Origin: Chromera velia
Lineage: Eukaryota; Sar; Chromeraceae
Length of the DNA stretch: 64,000 nt
Direction of reading: 5' to 3'
NCBI GenBank assembly: GCA_018398765.1
Contig: JAHBMJ010000212.1
Coordinates: 10,769 to 74,768, forward strand
Under the pieces are notes generated by a model. The model did not search any database, had not been told where the DNA came from, and saw only the letters and a list, made by a program, of their open reading frames with translations. Below are positions 1 to 10,011 of the stretch, piece by piece. Positions within the stretch are counted from its first letter, which is position 1. Each line of letters begins with the position of its first letter. A program made the position numbers and the translations under genes.

Positions 1-351
1 ACCTGCCAAAGTAAGAGTGATGGTGTTTTCTGCACTAGCAAACAAATATAGACAGAGCAAATTGAAACTGTTGCAAAGAATTCCACAGACGTCACTCACT
101 TAGTTCCGGCAACTGTCTGTGTGGAGAAAACGTCTTCAGACAGTCAGCAAATGAATCAGTCAGCTGAGCTTCAGTGTTTTATAAGTTTCTATGGGTTTTA
201 CAAGCCAGCCTGGCTGCCTTAGCTCGACTTGCCACTATTGCCCCGCTGCCATGATAGCATCTTCCTCTGCTGATTGCACACTCTCCCGTAAGGCGTTGTT
301 AAGCTTCTTTTCTTCATCCAAGTCTCCTTTCCCTCTCCAGGTAGACTGGAC
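1..351. other. intergenic, nothing recognised
   Basis: I see no convincing reading frame, RNA gene or repeat here. Short frames reading into it from the right are low-complexity Leu/Pro strings caused by the purine-rich repeat that follows. Confidence 0.5.
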
Positions 352-570
352 AGGGGAAAGAGGCTGAAGAGGGGAAAGAGGCTGAGGAGCGGAAGAAGGC
401 TGAGGAGCGGAAGGAGGCTGCGGTCCTGGAGCAGAAGAAGGCTGAGAAGCGGAAGGAGGCTGGGGTCCTGGAGCGGAAGAAGGCTGAAGAGCGGGAGTAG
501 GCTAGGGTTGTGGAGTGGAAGAAGGCTGTCAGGCTGAGGAGCGGGAGGAAGCTGGGGTCCTGGAGTGGAT
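352..570 (+). repeat. decayed repeat encoding Ala/Glu/Lys-rich coiled coil
   Basis: A purine-rich imperfect repeat whose core is close to GAGGCTGAGGAGCGGAAG, interleaved with GTCCTGGAG units. Read on the plus strand it gives AEERKKAEERKEA-type heptad-like text, typical of charged coiled coils, up to a TAG at about 498-500. The minus-strand reading is a poor Leu/Pro string. No start or domain is visible. It is either the remains of a coiled-coil exon or a minisatellite that happens to be readable. It overlaps the 3' end of the minus-strand gene at 529-1296. Confidence 0.45.
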
Positions 571-1296
571 GGAGGCTGATTGGACTTCATGACATTGTGA
601 GGAAAACCCGTCACCCCCCCCCCCTGGGCTTATGACAGACAGACTCGGCACTGACATCTTTTTTTTCGGACGAGGGTTCCCCGAATCATTCCGTCCGAGT
701 CCTGTCAATGACTGCTGCTGCTGCTGTTGGGTTTTTGCTCTTTCTTTCTTGAAGTTCGCCTCGCTTCGCCTACCCCAGTTGTTTGCGCCCCCCCTAGTTT
801 TTGGGGAAGGCGGGGCTGAGGAGGCGGCTCTCTGGGGAGGGACAACATGCTGGGGAGGAGCCGTGTCCTTCAAAATTCTACGAGGACGTAGAGGAGCCAG
901 GCGAACCTGCTTGCCATGAGAGGAGACCCCTGGCAGGACCAAGGGTATGTTCTCTTCATCAGACGAGCTGTGTTCAAATGGTTCTGTCCCCTCCAATCCT
1001 GTCTCTTGCAAACGTATCCAAATATTTCCGAGGATAAGTTCGTGAAATTCGAAACCAAAAGAAGCAGAAAAGTCACTGACAGGCTCACTCACCAATTTGT
1101 CCGCGTTCTTGACTCTTTTTTGGAGCTCCACCATATTGATCCAGCCCAGTTCGCAGTGTTCTGGATCGTCGTGGTGACCGTACTTAGCGTTTGGGCCGCA
1201 AAGAAGAGAACACGTCCCATCCCTGTTCGGTAAGCGGTTGATGAGATTTAAATAATGGTCTTTCTTTATGTTAGAAAAGATATGCCATTTCTTCAA
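529..1296 (-). CDS. hypothetical polyQ protein, family not recognised
   Basis: A 255-codon open frame that reads as real protein for its first two thirds. The N-terminal part holds a Cys/His cluster (CSLLC about residue 30, then GHH and EHC about residues 41-48) that could bind a metal. The middle is acidic and Ser-rich. The C-terminal half is Pro/Ser-rich, with a run of six Gln near residue 194 and a basic PRPKKKM patch that could be a nuclear signal. The frame opens with TTG and is open upstream only to a TAG near 1345, so 1296 is not a trustworthy start. In the neighbouring frame an ATG near 1348 opens a short peptide (MEVDQVNWFKCRSS) that runs into this frame, which suggests a one-base indel or an unresolved intron. 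A GTGAGT donor-like site lies at 1092-1087. No family is recognised. It may be a host gene or a relic of a mobile element. Confidence 0.4.
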   Translation of the reverse strand: MKKWHIFSNIKKDHYLNLINRLPNRDGTCSLLCGPNAKYGHHDDPEHCELGWINMVELQKRVKNADKLVSEPVSDFSASFGFEFHELILGNIWIRLQETGLEGTEPFEHSSSDEENIPLVLPGVSSHGKQVRLAPLRPRRILKDTAPPQHVVPPQRAASSAPPSPKTRGGANNWGRRSEANFKKERAKTQQQQQQSLTGLGRNDSGNPRPKKKMSVPSLSVISPGGGGDGFSSQCHEVQSASIHSRTPASSRSSA

Positions 1297-1692
1297 GTTG
1301 TGGTGATGATCGACACTTGAACCAGTTGACCTGGTCTACTTCCATCTTGGAAAAGTTGCAGCAAGATGCAGAAGAAGGGTTCAGAAAGCGAAAGTATGTG
1401 AAAGTGCCTGGAGATCGGCTGATCTCAGAATTAATAAAAGCATTTTCAAAAGCTTAGAGCTTGTTAAATGATCGCATCAGATCTCTTCACAATCACAGAC
1501 AAGACGGTCACTTGATGTATGTGAGCTAACAGACAAGAGGGTTGGTTATAGTGGTGGTGTTGTTTTCGTTTTGTGGTGGTGAAATGAAAATGGTGGTGGC
1601 GCCAGGCATCGCCGGGCATATGCATTTCGGCGGCACAAAATGATAAATTCATGTTCGCTTGCATGGTGTACGTATGCATGTATGCAGAGTCT
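1297..1692. other. intergenic; possible 5' end of the preceding gene
   Basis: The minus-strand peptide from about 1348 may be the displaced N terminus of the 529-1296 frame. The rest has no supported feature. Confidence 0.35.
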
Positions 1693-2451
1693 GGCTTAGG
1701 AAAAAAAATTTATCATGGTGGGGTGAAAAGAATCTGATGCACGCTAGGGAAAAAAAGGGGGGAAAGGGGGAAAAAGAAAAAAGGAAAAAAAAAAGTTTGC
1801 TACAATGTTTGCTAGTATTACTGAGGAGCGCCATCCCGGCTTAGGGAAAAAAACCTACTATGATAGGATGAAAAGAATCTGATGCACGCTAGGGAAAAAA
1901 AGGGGGGAAAGGGGGAAAAAGAAAAAAGGAAAAAAAAAAGTTTCCTACAATGTTTGCTAGTATTACTGAGGAGCGCCACCCCGGCTTAGGGAAAAAAACC
2001 TACCATAGTGGGGCGAAACAAATCTGATGCATGCTAGGGAAAAAAAGGGGAGAAAGGGAAAAAAAAGGGGGGAAAAAAAAGTTTGCTACAATGTTTGCTA
2101 GTATTACTGAGGAGCGTCACATACCCCGGCTTAAGGAAAAAAACCTACCATAGTGGGGTAAAAAGAATCTGATGCACACTAGGGAAAAAAGGGGAAAAAA
2201 GAAAAAAGGAAAAAAAAAAAGTTTGCTACAATGTTTGTTAGTATTACTGAGGAGCGCCACCCCAGCTTAGAAAAAAAAACGTACCATGGTGGGGCGAAAA
2301 GAATCTGATGCACGCTAGGGGGAAAGGGAAAAAAAAAAGGGGAAAAAAAAGTTTGCTACAATGTTTGTTAGTATTACTGAGGAGTGCCACCCCGGCTTAG
2401 GGAAAAAAACCTACCATAGTAGGGCAAAAAAAATCTGATGCACGCTAGAGA
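1693..2451. repeat. poly-purine tandem satellite, six copies
   Basis: Six head-to-tail units start at GGCTTAGG-like junctions near 1693, 1838, 1983, 2128, 2264 and 2394. Spacings are 145, 145, 145, 136 and 130 bases; the last unit is partial. Each unit holds AATCTGATGCACGCTAG, a 60-70 base A/G-only tract, then TTTGCTACAATGTTTG and GTATTACTGAGGAGCG. Unit length differs mainly in the A/G tract. The short frames through it are compositional artefacts. Confidence 0.9.
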
Positions 2452-3804
2452 ACATAACCAGAGGGAAGACTTTGTGAAGTCAGTGCATTTAAAAAAAATT
2501 CTTCTTTCCTCTTCTACCCTCCCAACAAAGACCGCATCCCTTCCTACTTCCGGAGAACAGCTCTTCAACAGAAACTGATAGTTTGTAGAACTGATATCTG
2601 CAGAGCACTTATTACAGGATATTGCAGGAGAGTCGGACTGGGAAAACATAAAAGTCCTCCATGAGACCCACACACTCTCTGAGTCCTCCCTCCTCCGGTC
2701 CTCTCATGCACATCATGCAGCTTTTTCTCTTCCTCTGGGCAGAAAACACACGGGATATTTGGAAGGCCCCCGCAGTCAGAAAAAGCGTTTCTAAATCAGC
2801 GGCAATGACAAACACAGAGAAAGAGGACAGAAACTTTAAGTCGATGACAAGCATGTTAAAAAAGAAAAGGCATGCATATGAAAATATGTAGGAGAAGCAT
2901 TGAATATAGTGCAAGCACATATAAAGAAGGACAAATAAAATACTGCAAAGCCATGCATATTGAAAGAAGTACGAGGCCCGGGGCATTAAAAATGGTGCAA
3001 GCATATTTCAGGAAGGAGAAAGAACATACTGCGACAGGAAACGGAGGCACGCGAACATATGAATGTTATTGGACATACTTAGGCTCATTAGGAGGGTATA
3101 AACAAGCACAACAAAGAGATTGAAAGCTAGTAGAACTCACTAAAGCTTTGAATTATACACAGGATTCAAGTTGTATACTTTCTGTGCCCAGTAGTCTTCA
3201 GCACGAGGCGGAGTTGCCCAAAAAGGGTTCTTTGCAGGTACTCACTTGGCATTAATCTTCCAAAAGTCGCGCTGCTGCTTCTGTGCAAACAAAAGTATGT
3301 GTTCTTTCTGGTGTTGGGGCACTCTAGAACGGTTATCTCCAGTCAGAGTTGCCAAAGAACTTTACACCGTAGTTTAGCTGAAAGTACAGTACATTGTACA
3401 ACATTGTAGTGTAGTTTAAAAAAAAATTTTTAGATGGGCATAATAAAAGGAAAGAGACCTACTAGTAGCAAGAACTTATTAATCAATTAAATCAATCAAT
3501 CAATCCGTTATTGAAGCCTACAATTAAAGTGCTAAGAGAAATGAATCAGAAGTTATAATGATGTTATAATGAATTCATGCAAAGAATAATAATTTTAAAG
3601 AATGATGAATCATTAATGATTCAGAGTCACTGAGTCAGAGTCAGCCAGACAGAGACTGGAAATAAGACTTTCTCATTTCTCTCAGCTGGTTATACACCCT
3701 TGGAGAGCTAGCTTTTCCAATGGCGATTCAGGTTTTCATCTCTACCCTCGGTGTAGCAATATCTGACAACTCTGCACTTAGTCTAACTTCGGGCGACCGC
3801 AGTT
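2452..3804. other. intergenic; no supported gene
   Basis: Mixed-composition DNA. Frames at 2612-3004 (minus) and 2872-3123 (plus) are short and give hydrophobic or unstructured text without domain character. The region becomes AT-rich after 3400, ahead of element A. Confidence 0.5.
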
Positions 3805-4153
3805 AACTAACTGTACTGACAATTGAAACTTTTGTACTAGAAAGTGACTTTAAAAAATTTAGTTTTTAAAACATTAAAATAGATAGTTTAACCTTTAAAC
3901 TAATTGATTTTCATAATTTATTTAAGACTATTTAAGCTTAGTAAGATGTTTAAAAAATGAAATAAAAAAATGTATATATAGAGTATATATTTTTTCAAAA
4001 CTATAAATTGTCTGGTACCTATCATCGTAAATTAACGCGAAGACGAAAACAAAATAAAAAATGTATCTGAATGGCTCTGAATTGATCCGATTGAAACATT
4101 TCTTCTCATGATCATAACTGTTTTGTTTTCAATTCATATGAGGCACTGCTCAA

Positions 4154-4490
4154 NNNNNNNNNNNNNNNNNNNNNNNNNNNNNNNNNNNNNNNNNNNNNNN
4201 NNNNNNNNNNNNNNNNNNNNNNNNNNNNNNNNNNNNNNNNNNNNNNNNNNNNNNNNNNNNNNNNNNNNNNNNNNNNNNNNNNNNNNNNNNNNNNNNNNNN
4301 NNNNNNNNNNNNNNNNNNNNNNNNNNNNNNNNNNNNNNNNNNNNNNNNNNNNNNNNNNNNNNNNNNNNNNNNNNNNNNNNNNNNNNNNNNNNNNNNNNNN
4401 NNNNNNNNNNNNNNNNNNNNNNNNNNNNNNNNNNNNNNNNNNNNNNNNNNNNNNNNNNNNNNNNNNNNNNNNNNNNNNNNNNNNNNNNNN
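4154..4490. other. assembly gap (337 Ns)
   Basis: Undetermined bases just before the minisatellite of element A. The gap probably hides further minisatellite units and the junction with the left end, as inferred from element C. All frames drawn through it are meaningless. Confidence 0.99.
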
Positions 4491-5330
4491 ACAAGAAGGC
4501 CGAACTTGGGAAGACAGTCGGGCCAGCAGGAACAACAAAATTGGGAAGGCCATCGGGCAAGCAAGATGACCGAAATTAGGAAGCGTTAGGAGGAAACTTG
4601 GGCAGGAAGGAAGGCCAAAATAAGAAAGGCAATCAGGCAGGCAGGAAAACCGAAATCGAGAAGGCAATCAAGCGGGCAGGAAGGCCGAAATTGGAAGGCA
4701 GTCAGGCCGCCAAGAAGACCGAAATTGGAAGGCAGGCATGTGGGCAGAAAGAACGAACTCTGGAAGGCAGTCAGACATACAAGAAGGCCGAACTTGGGAA
4801 GACAGTCGGACCAGCAGGAACAACAAAATTGGGAAGGCCATCGGGCAAGCAGGATGACCGAAATTAGGAAGCGTTAGGAGGAAACTTGGGCGGGAAGGAA
4901 GGCCGAAATAGGGAAGGCAATCAGGCAGGCAGGAAAGCCGAAATTGGGAAGGCAACCGGACAAGCAGGAAGGCCGAAATTGCGAAGTCAGTCAGGCAGAC
5001 AGAAAGGCCGAAATTTGGAAAGCATTGAGGCAGACAGAAAGACTGAAATTTGGAGGGCAGTCAGGCAGGCAAGAAGGCCAAAATCGGAAAGCAGTCAGCA
5101 TGGCAGGAATGCAAAACTCTGAAAGGCAGTCAGGCAGGCAAAAAGGCTGAAATTGGGAAGGCTGAAATTGGGAGCGCGGCGAAGGCCGAAATTAGAAAAG
5201 CAATAGGGCGGGCGGAAAGGCCGAAATTGGGAAGGCATTTAGCCAGACAGAAAGGCCGAAAGCTGGAGGGCAGTCAAGTAGGCAAGAAGGGCGAAATTTT
5301 GGAGGCAGTCAGGCAGGTAGAAAAAAACAC
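4491..5330. repeat. 35-36-bp minisatellite inside element A
   Basis: About 23 imperfect units of the type GGAAGGCAGTCAGGCAGGCA followed by AGAAGGCCGAAATTG. Unit length is mostly 35-36 bases, so two plus-strand frames stay open for long runs and give GRPKLGRQ-type peptides. These are repeat artefacts, not genes. The same array occurs inverted in element C at about 54690-55430 and is missing from element B. Confidence 0.88.
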
Positions 5331-5684
5331 AGGCTCGGCACGTAGGGGCGCTGCTCCTTTTTGCAGTCTGAAGACTGCGGCCTTAACGAAAATGCAAAGA
5401 CCTACCTCTGGAGGAGTTGAGGAAGGACTGGGAGCTAAAACAAGCATCTCTCGGAGGAGACCCACGACCTACAAAGAGCAGAGGAGGGGGGCAGGGGTGA
5501 ACGACATACGCAAAAGGAGACGGCAGTTTTGTGCCTTGCCGAGAGCAGACCGGTCAGTCATTCAGAAATCATAATGGCTAGGTTGCAGCCATACAGGAAC
5601 ATTCATAGACATCGTACAAAGCCTTCTGCATGCACCAAGAAGGCTCATCTCTGCAAACAAGATTTTTTCAATTCCCTCACTGGG

Positions 5685-5858
5685 AGGGGGGGGTGGACCC
5701 TCTCGCAGGGGTACGAAGCTGGCCAATTTGGTACCCTTGGTAGAGGGGGGAGGTCCGACCTGCTCTGCAGGTTTGCGTCCAAAATATGTCTAGGAGTGTT
5801 TCCACCAGGGGTTCTAAATTGGCCAGCTTCGTACCCTTGCGAGACGGTCCACCCCCCC
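5685..5858. repeat. imperfect palindrome in element A
   Basis: An arm beginning GGGGTGGACCCTCTCGCAGG near 5690 is repeated inverted and ends near 5858 (GAGACGGTCCACCCC). Both arms include the GTACGAAGCTGGCCAATTT block. The spacer is about 60 bases. The same structure is longer and closer to perfect in element C. Confidence 0.8.
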
Positions 5859-7495
5859 TTGTTGCTAGTGGAACAATACAAAACGAACTGACCTGATTGA
5901 GCGATCCAAACTGGTACAGCAACCTTTTTAGTTGTTGTACAACTCCTTTGCACCGAGGCAACCACTCCCACGAGCAACCAGAGGTGTTCAGCCAACACAG
6001 ATACCGGAGGGGGAAAAAACTCCGGAATCTGTAACCCCTCCAAAAATAAGGTTCTGGAATAAAAAGCTGAACACGATTTCGTCGTTGTCAAGCCTTCCAA
6101 TACAATCCAATGGAATGCTTAACAACGAGATTTTGTGAATAGAGGCCCATTCTGTTGACCTGACTTTCTGACTGGAGGAGAACTTTCTGAAGACCTGACT
6201 GAGAATTTTTCAGATCGGCATTTTGATGGGTCAGCGCGCAGCTAGGAAGTGCTTTTTAGCCTTGGTGGCCGGCCGGGCTCTGGTCTGCAACGCGTAGCTT
6301 GCCTTCCGGGGCCGTCATATAGTTGGCCAATCTAAAATCGGCTCCCAAAATCGGCTTTCCGTCGAATGTTTCAAGTCGATCAAAGCATGACCTAGTACCG
6401 CCTCTCTCCCATCACACAGACTTGCTCTCCAGCAATGAAAGTAGGCTTTATCGAAAGCCTAGAGGATTGACTTCTTTGTTTTTTCTTGGGTTTATGACAT
6501 TCACTCTACTGGTTGCCCTGAGAGGGCAATTTCGATCTTCCATCACGAAGGGCACGGCCCGTCTCCACGCAAAAGGGCTTACGAAGTTGCCCCAGTAAAG
6601 GTTCTATTGAATCCCTTCCATGCGTACGCTCTAACAAGCTCTAGATGAGGAGCTAGAAAGGCTTTCTGGATGAGGGGGCCAGCTTTGGGTGGCCAGAAGG
6701 TGAGCCACTTTACAAATTTTTGCATATCTGTACTGCAGGTCAGACTGAGCCTTTCTCGGAGGACCGTTTGTCGGTGCTTGGGTTTTGTGAGGAAACATTA
6801 CAGCTGGTAATCTCGGGTGATCTGAAGTTGTGGAAGTGAGGTGCAGCTCTTGTTTGCATGAGAATTTGGAGGTAGAGCTCCTGGGTGGACTAAGACCCAG
6901 TGGCCAGTGCCGGGCCTCACCCAGAAAAAACAAGAACGCTATGATGGCTGGTCGTGGGCAAGGCCCTCTGGCTAGAGACCATCGATCAATCAAGCTTTCA
7001 GAAGCTAAGCATTTACCTCTTGCACGGTTATAGTGCTCAACATTTGTTTGGTTGAACTGCTTTCTGTGGGTGTCAAATCGGCAGATCTGTTTGCGAACAT
7101 TCATTCTTACCTTTCATGGGGGTTGCCCGCTGTGTGTTCCCTCCTTACATCAGTGTGCGAATTCGGTGTATTCCATTAGAAGTAAAAGTTAGCTTGTTTG
7201 TGTATTATACTGCACATTGTCACATGCCTGCAGAGTCTGCAATCACTCCCCGACATATCAACATACTATAACTCTTTCACCTCACTCATGTCCAACAATT
7301 TCCAACATACACACCACAAACCCATTAAACCTTATCTTTAAAAGTTATTCATACTTTCATGCAGGTAAAAAACAATAAATAGAATCATTCTAAGTGCTTT
7401 AAAAACTTAGTTTTTTGTATAAAATTTAGTGTGATACATAGAAAATTAAAAGTCACTTTCTAGTACAAAAGTTTCAATTGTCAGTACAGTCAGTT

Positions 7496-7665
7496 GTCTG
7501 GGTCTTCAAAAGATCTGTGCGGCAGGGGGGGCGGGTCTGGCAGGGGTCTTCGGAAGCGCTTTAGAAGATCTGTGCGGTAGGGGGGGCGGGTCTACAAGCT
7601 GAGGCCCTGTACGTGCATTTCTGATCTAAAGACATGATGGAGCAAAAAAAAAAGAAAACAAAACG
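7496..7665. repeat. short G-rich direct repeat
   Basis: The block AGATCTGTGCGGCAGGGGGG occurs at about 7510 and, with one change, about 7567, a period of roughly 57 bases. It lies between the right end of element A and the zinc-finger pseudogene. Confidence 0.6.
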
Positions 7666-8238
7666 ATGAGTGCAGTAGCAGTGGCGATTGCGACACCTCC
7701 GTTAGCCTAGTCTAGCGTATGGCATTGCAAACACTGTCAAAAACAGTGTAAAGACTCCAGGTATCTCAACCAACACCTTCGAGCGTGCCCGCAGAGGCAT
7801 AAAAACCTTGAGAAAGAGCTTCGCGAGAAAGACCAGAGATTGGTCCAGCTGCGTGAGAACTAAAATAACATGGTCCACATGCAAAAGCAGATAGCTGACC
7901 TCAAAGACGAGCTTCTGCAGCGAGTGTAAGAAATGTTTTCCCAATTTCTGCAGCAACAGCAGCGGTCAGAACAAGCTCCAGCTCTTCTAGCGCCTGGGGT
8001 TTCTCCTTCCAAGCCAATAGGCGAGACAGTTACGGTCCTTTTCTCCAGGAACAACAGGCGACCCTTGGAGCCTCTTCCACGTAAAGCGCCGTCGCGGTCA
8101 TCGTATGGTGCTCCTGCAGTGCCAGCAGAGGAGGACACTCAGGCTATTTCGGTAGTCACATTTAGTGATGCAGTTCATAGAGAAAAGAAAACAGAAAGTA
8201 TAGAGAAGGGCGTCGCCTTAGCGCGCGGCGCCGCATGA
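7666..8238 (+). pseudogene. broken zinc-finger/coiled-coil gene
   Basis: From the ATG at 7666 one frame runs to TGA at 8238 and is readable throughout, apart from in-frame stops at 7708 (TAG), 7861 (TAA) and 7927 (TAA). After the first stop comes WHCKHCQKQCKDSRYLNQHL and then RACPQ: a CxxC...H...C finger. A charged heptad stretch follows (KNLEKELREKDQRLVQLREN, then IADLKDELLQR), then a Gln run and a Pro/Ser-rich tail. A single finger followed by a coiled coil is an arrangement I know from giant-virus and protist genes. The stops make it a pseudogene as it stands. It sits between two same-orientation right ends of the element A family, so it may have been carried by that element. Confidence 0.6.
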
Positions 8239-8867
8239 GAAATTCGCTTTTATAGATATCCCGGAAAAAAGTAGAACACGAGACGGCTGACAGAATATAA
8301 AACGGTGGCCGAACCAAGAACGCTATGAGGAGCAGAAACAGTAGATAAAAGAATACGTCCAAGTCTGTCAGATGCCGGGACTGAGCCACGTCGAAGACGG
8401 TGCAATTGACAGCGCGTCAGGCATGGTGGCTCGGGGCCCAGGGGGGTAAAACTATCGGGGTAGACAGAAAAACGCCCGCCCGCCCACCCAAGAAACAGAG
8501 AGGCTGAGAGAGCCACGTCAAGGACGATGCGTCAGGGACAGTGGCTGGGGGTCTTAAGAGGTGTCTTGATCGAAATAGATAAAAAAAAAACAACCGCCGA
8601 CTCATCCCATGCAAGGGATGGTAGGAGGCAGAGGAACGTTCGAATTGTGTGGAATTTTGCAGGTCTTCCCCGCCCACCCACCCAATGGCGTTGCACCGTG
8701 GTGGTCTCCCTTCGGACAGCCCACCCTTCGAATGCGGTCCGGCCAGCAGGAGGGTCGTAGCCCTTTTATGGCCTACGTTCGGGATTTTTCTCGTCGGGAT
8801 TTCGGGGCTAGAGAGTGTCACTTGAGATTGGAGCTAGCCCGGCAGGCTCATTCAAGCGGTCACTCTC
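8239..8867. other. no supported gene
   Basis: GC-rich DNA with overlapping short frames on both strands, none with domain character. Confidence 0.45.
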
Positions 8868-9036
8868 AAACCCTATCTTTAAAAGTTGTTCATACTTTCA
8901 TGCAGGTAAGAAACAATAAATAGAATCATTCTAAGTGCTTTAAAGACTTAGATTTTTATATAAAATTTAGTGTGATATATAGAAAATTAAAAGTCACTTT
9001 CTGGTACAAAAGTTTCAATTGTTAGTACAGTCAGTT
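8868..9036 (+). mobile_element. solitary right end of the element A family
   Basis: From CCCTATCTTTAAAAGTTGTT to AGTACAGTCAGTT this closely matches the last 165 or so bases of element A (about 7330-7495), in the same orientation, with scattered substitutions. No matching left end lies between 7495 and here. It is a fragment, or the true right end of a larger composite element starting at 3805. Confidence 0.8.
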
Positions 9037-9400
9037 AGTTTATGCTAGAGTTTACACATATCTTCCCTCCATCTCCGTTCCCGGTCGCAAAGACTATGGA
9101 CTCCTGGAACCCAACAATGATTGGACAAGGCCAATTCGCCTTCGGCTCTACCGCAATCATCTGCAGGAATAAATATAAACATTTAGGAAAAAACTATAGT
9201 TTAAAAGGCTGGCAGGGATATAATTGCGTATATTATTGTGAGATGAACCATTTTTTATGTTTTATATTGTTAAGTTTAGCTATAAAAGCCCTAGTACTAT
9301 GCTACAGGAGCTAGCGTACGGTTATTTTCAAACTACATTGATGAATTCAAACGTCCTAAAACACTACAACGTAGTTTGTCCTCGGCTAGAAAACAATAGA
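9037..9400. other. no supported gene
   Basis: AT-rich. A 90-codon plus-strand frame (9042-9314) has no domain character. Confidence 0.4.
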
Positions 9401-10011
9401 ATACATCATAATACACTGTAATACAATATTTTTTTGCAACCTTGCCTCCAGTCCACTTAAGTTTCTGTGCTTGGTCTTGCACCGACGGAGCGACATTTTC
9501 AAAAACCATAGAGGGCTGGCCTCCGGACCCTGGGGCTCCTATGTCTGTAGCAGCAGCCCCATCTCCCATCACTACTATATCATCCAAGTCCATAGGAGCG
9601 GCTGCCTCATGATTGCCCAAGGCCGCATCCTGACCACCAGCCACAGATGAACTTGATGAAGATGATGCAACGCCTAGAGGGAGAGACGCTGCAGCTGCAG
9701 CAGTTTCTTCTTCTTCTTCTTCCTATGGTAGATGATGATACGAAGAAAAGCATTTCAGTCTCACTTCTTCATACCGTTGGGTAAGAAAGAACTGAACATA
9801 TCGTCATTCTGTGAAGCCTTTCCACTTTATCATCAGACAAGCTTTGATTTATTTTAAGGCGTTCAACACCCACTGAACAGTGGTTGACTCCCCGCTATTG
9901 AAGCGATCACCGAAAGCCGCAGCTATCTCTGTGAGTTTCTGGTGCCAGTGGTCATTTGCCCTTCGCAGTATATGTGCTCCGACGCGTTTGTCGGCACCTC
10001 TTCGGTGTGTG
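9401..10011 (-). pseudogene. decayed coding fragment, family not recognised
   Basis: Read on the minus strand from about 10011, one frame stays readable across three stops (TAA, TGA, TAG). It gives WHQKLTEIAAAFGDRF and TTVQWVLNALK, then after the stops a poly-Glu/Ala stretch and an acidic, Gly/Ala-rich tail with MDLDDIVVMGDGAAATD. The N-terminal text resembles a small helical DNA-binding or transposase-like segment, but I cannot place it in a family. The tail ends near a GGCAAG/GTTGC junction that could have been a splice donor. No start is visible. Confidence 0.4.

Larger units (their letters stand above)
3805..7495 (+). mobile_element. DNA element A: terminal inverted repeats, non-coding
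   Basis: The left end starts AACTAACTGTACTGACAATT at 3805. The right end is its inverse, finishing AATTGTCAGTACAGTCAGTT at 7495. About 47 bases are shared by both ends, down to the AAAGTGACTTT core. Inside that the two ends differ: the left is an AT-rich block to about 4153, the right a different AT-rich block from about 7330. Between them lie an assembly gap, a minisatellite, an imperfect palindrome and about 1.4 kb of non-repetitive sequence that recurs in elements B and C. The frames conserved between copies carry no domain and read across non-coding features, so I find no transposase. No target-site duplication is visible. Best described as a non-autonomous inverted-repeat DNA transposon; superfamily unknown. 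Confidence 0.8.

Noticed and set aside
4108-4667. Frames crossing the N gap
   Set aside because: Most of their residues are undetermined; they are artefacts of translating Ns.
5645-6100. A 151-codon minus-strand frame conserved in elements A and C
   Set aside because: It runs through the palindrome, has no domain, and conservation is equally explained by recent common descent of the element copies.
6955-7045. A 5S rRNA-like stretch (CAGAAGCTAAGCA) in elements A, B and C
   Set aside because: Only a short box resembles 5S rRNA. The spacing of the other conserved boxes and the pairing ends are wrong, so I do not call an RNA gene.
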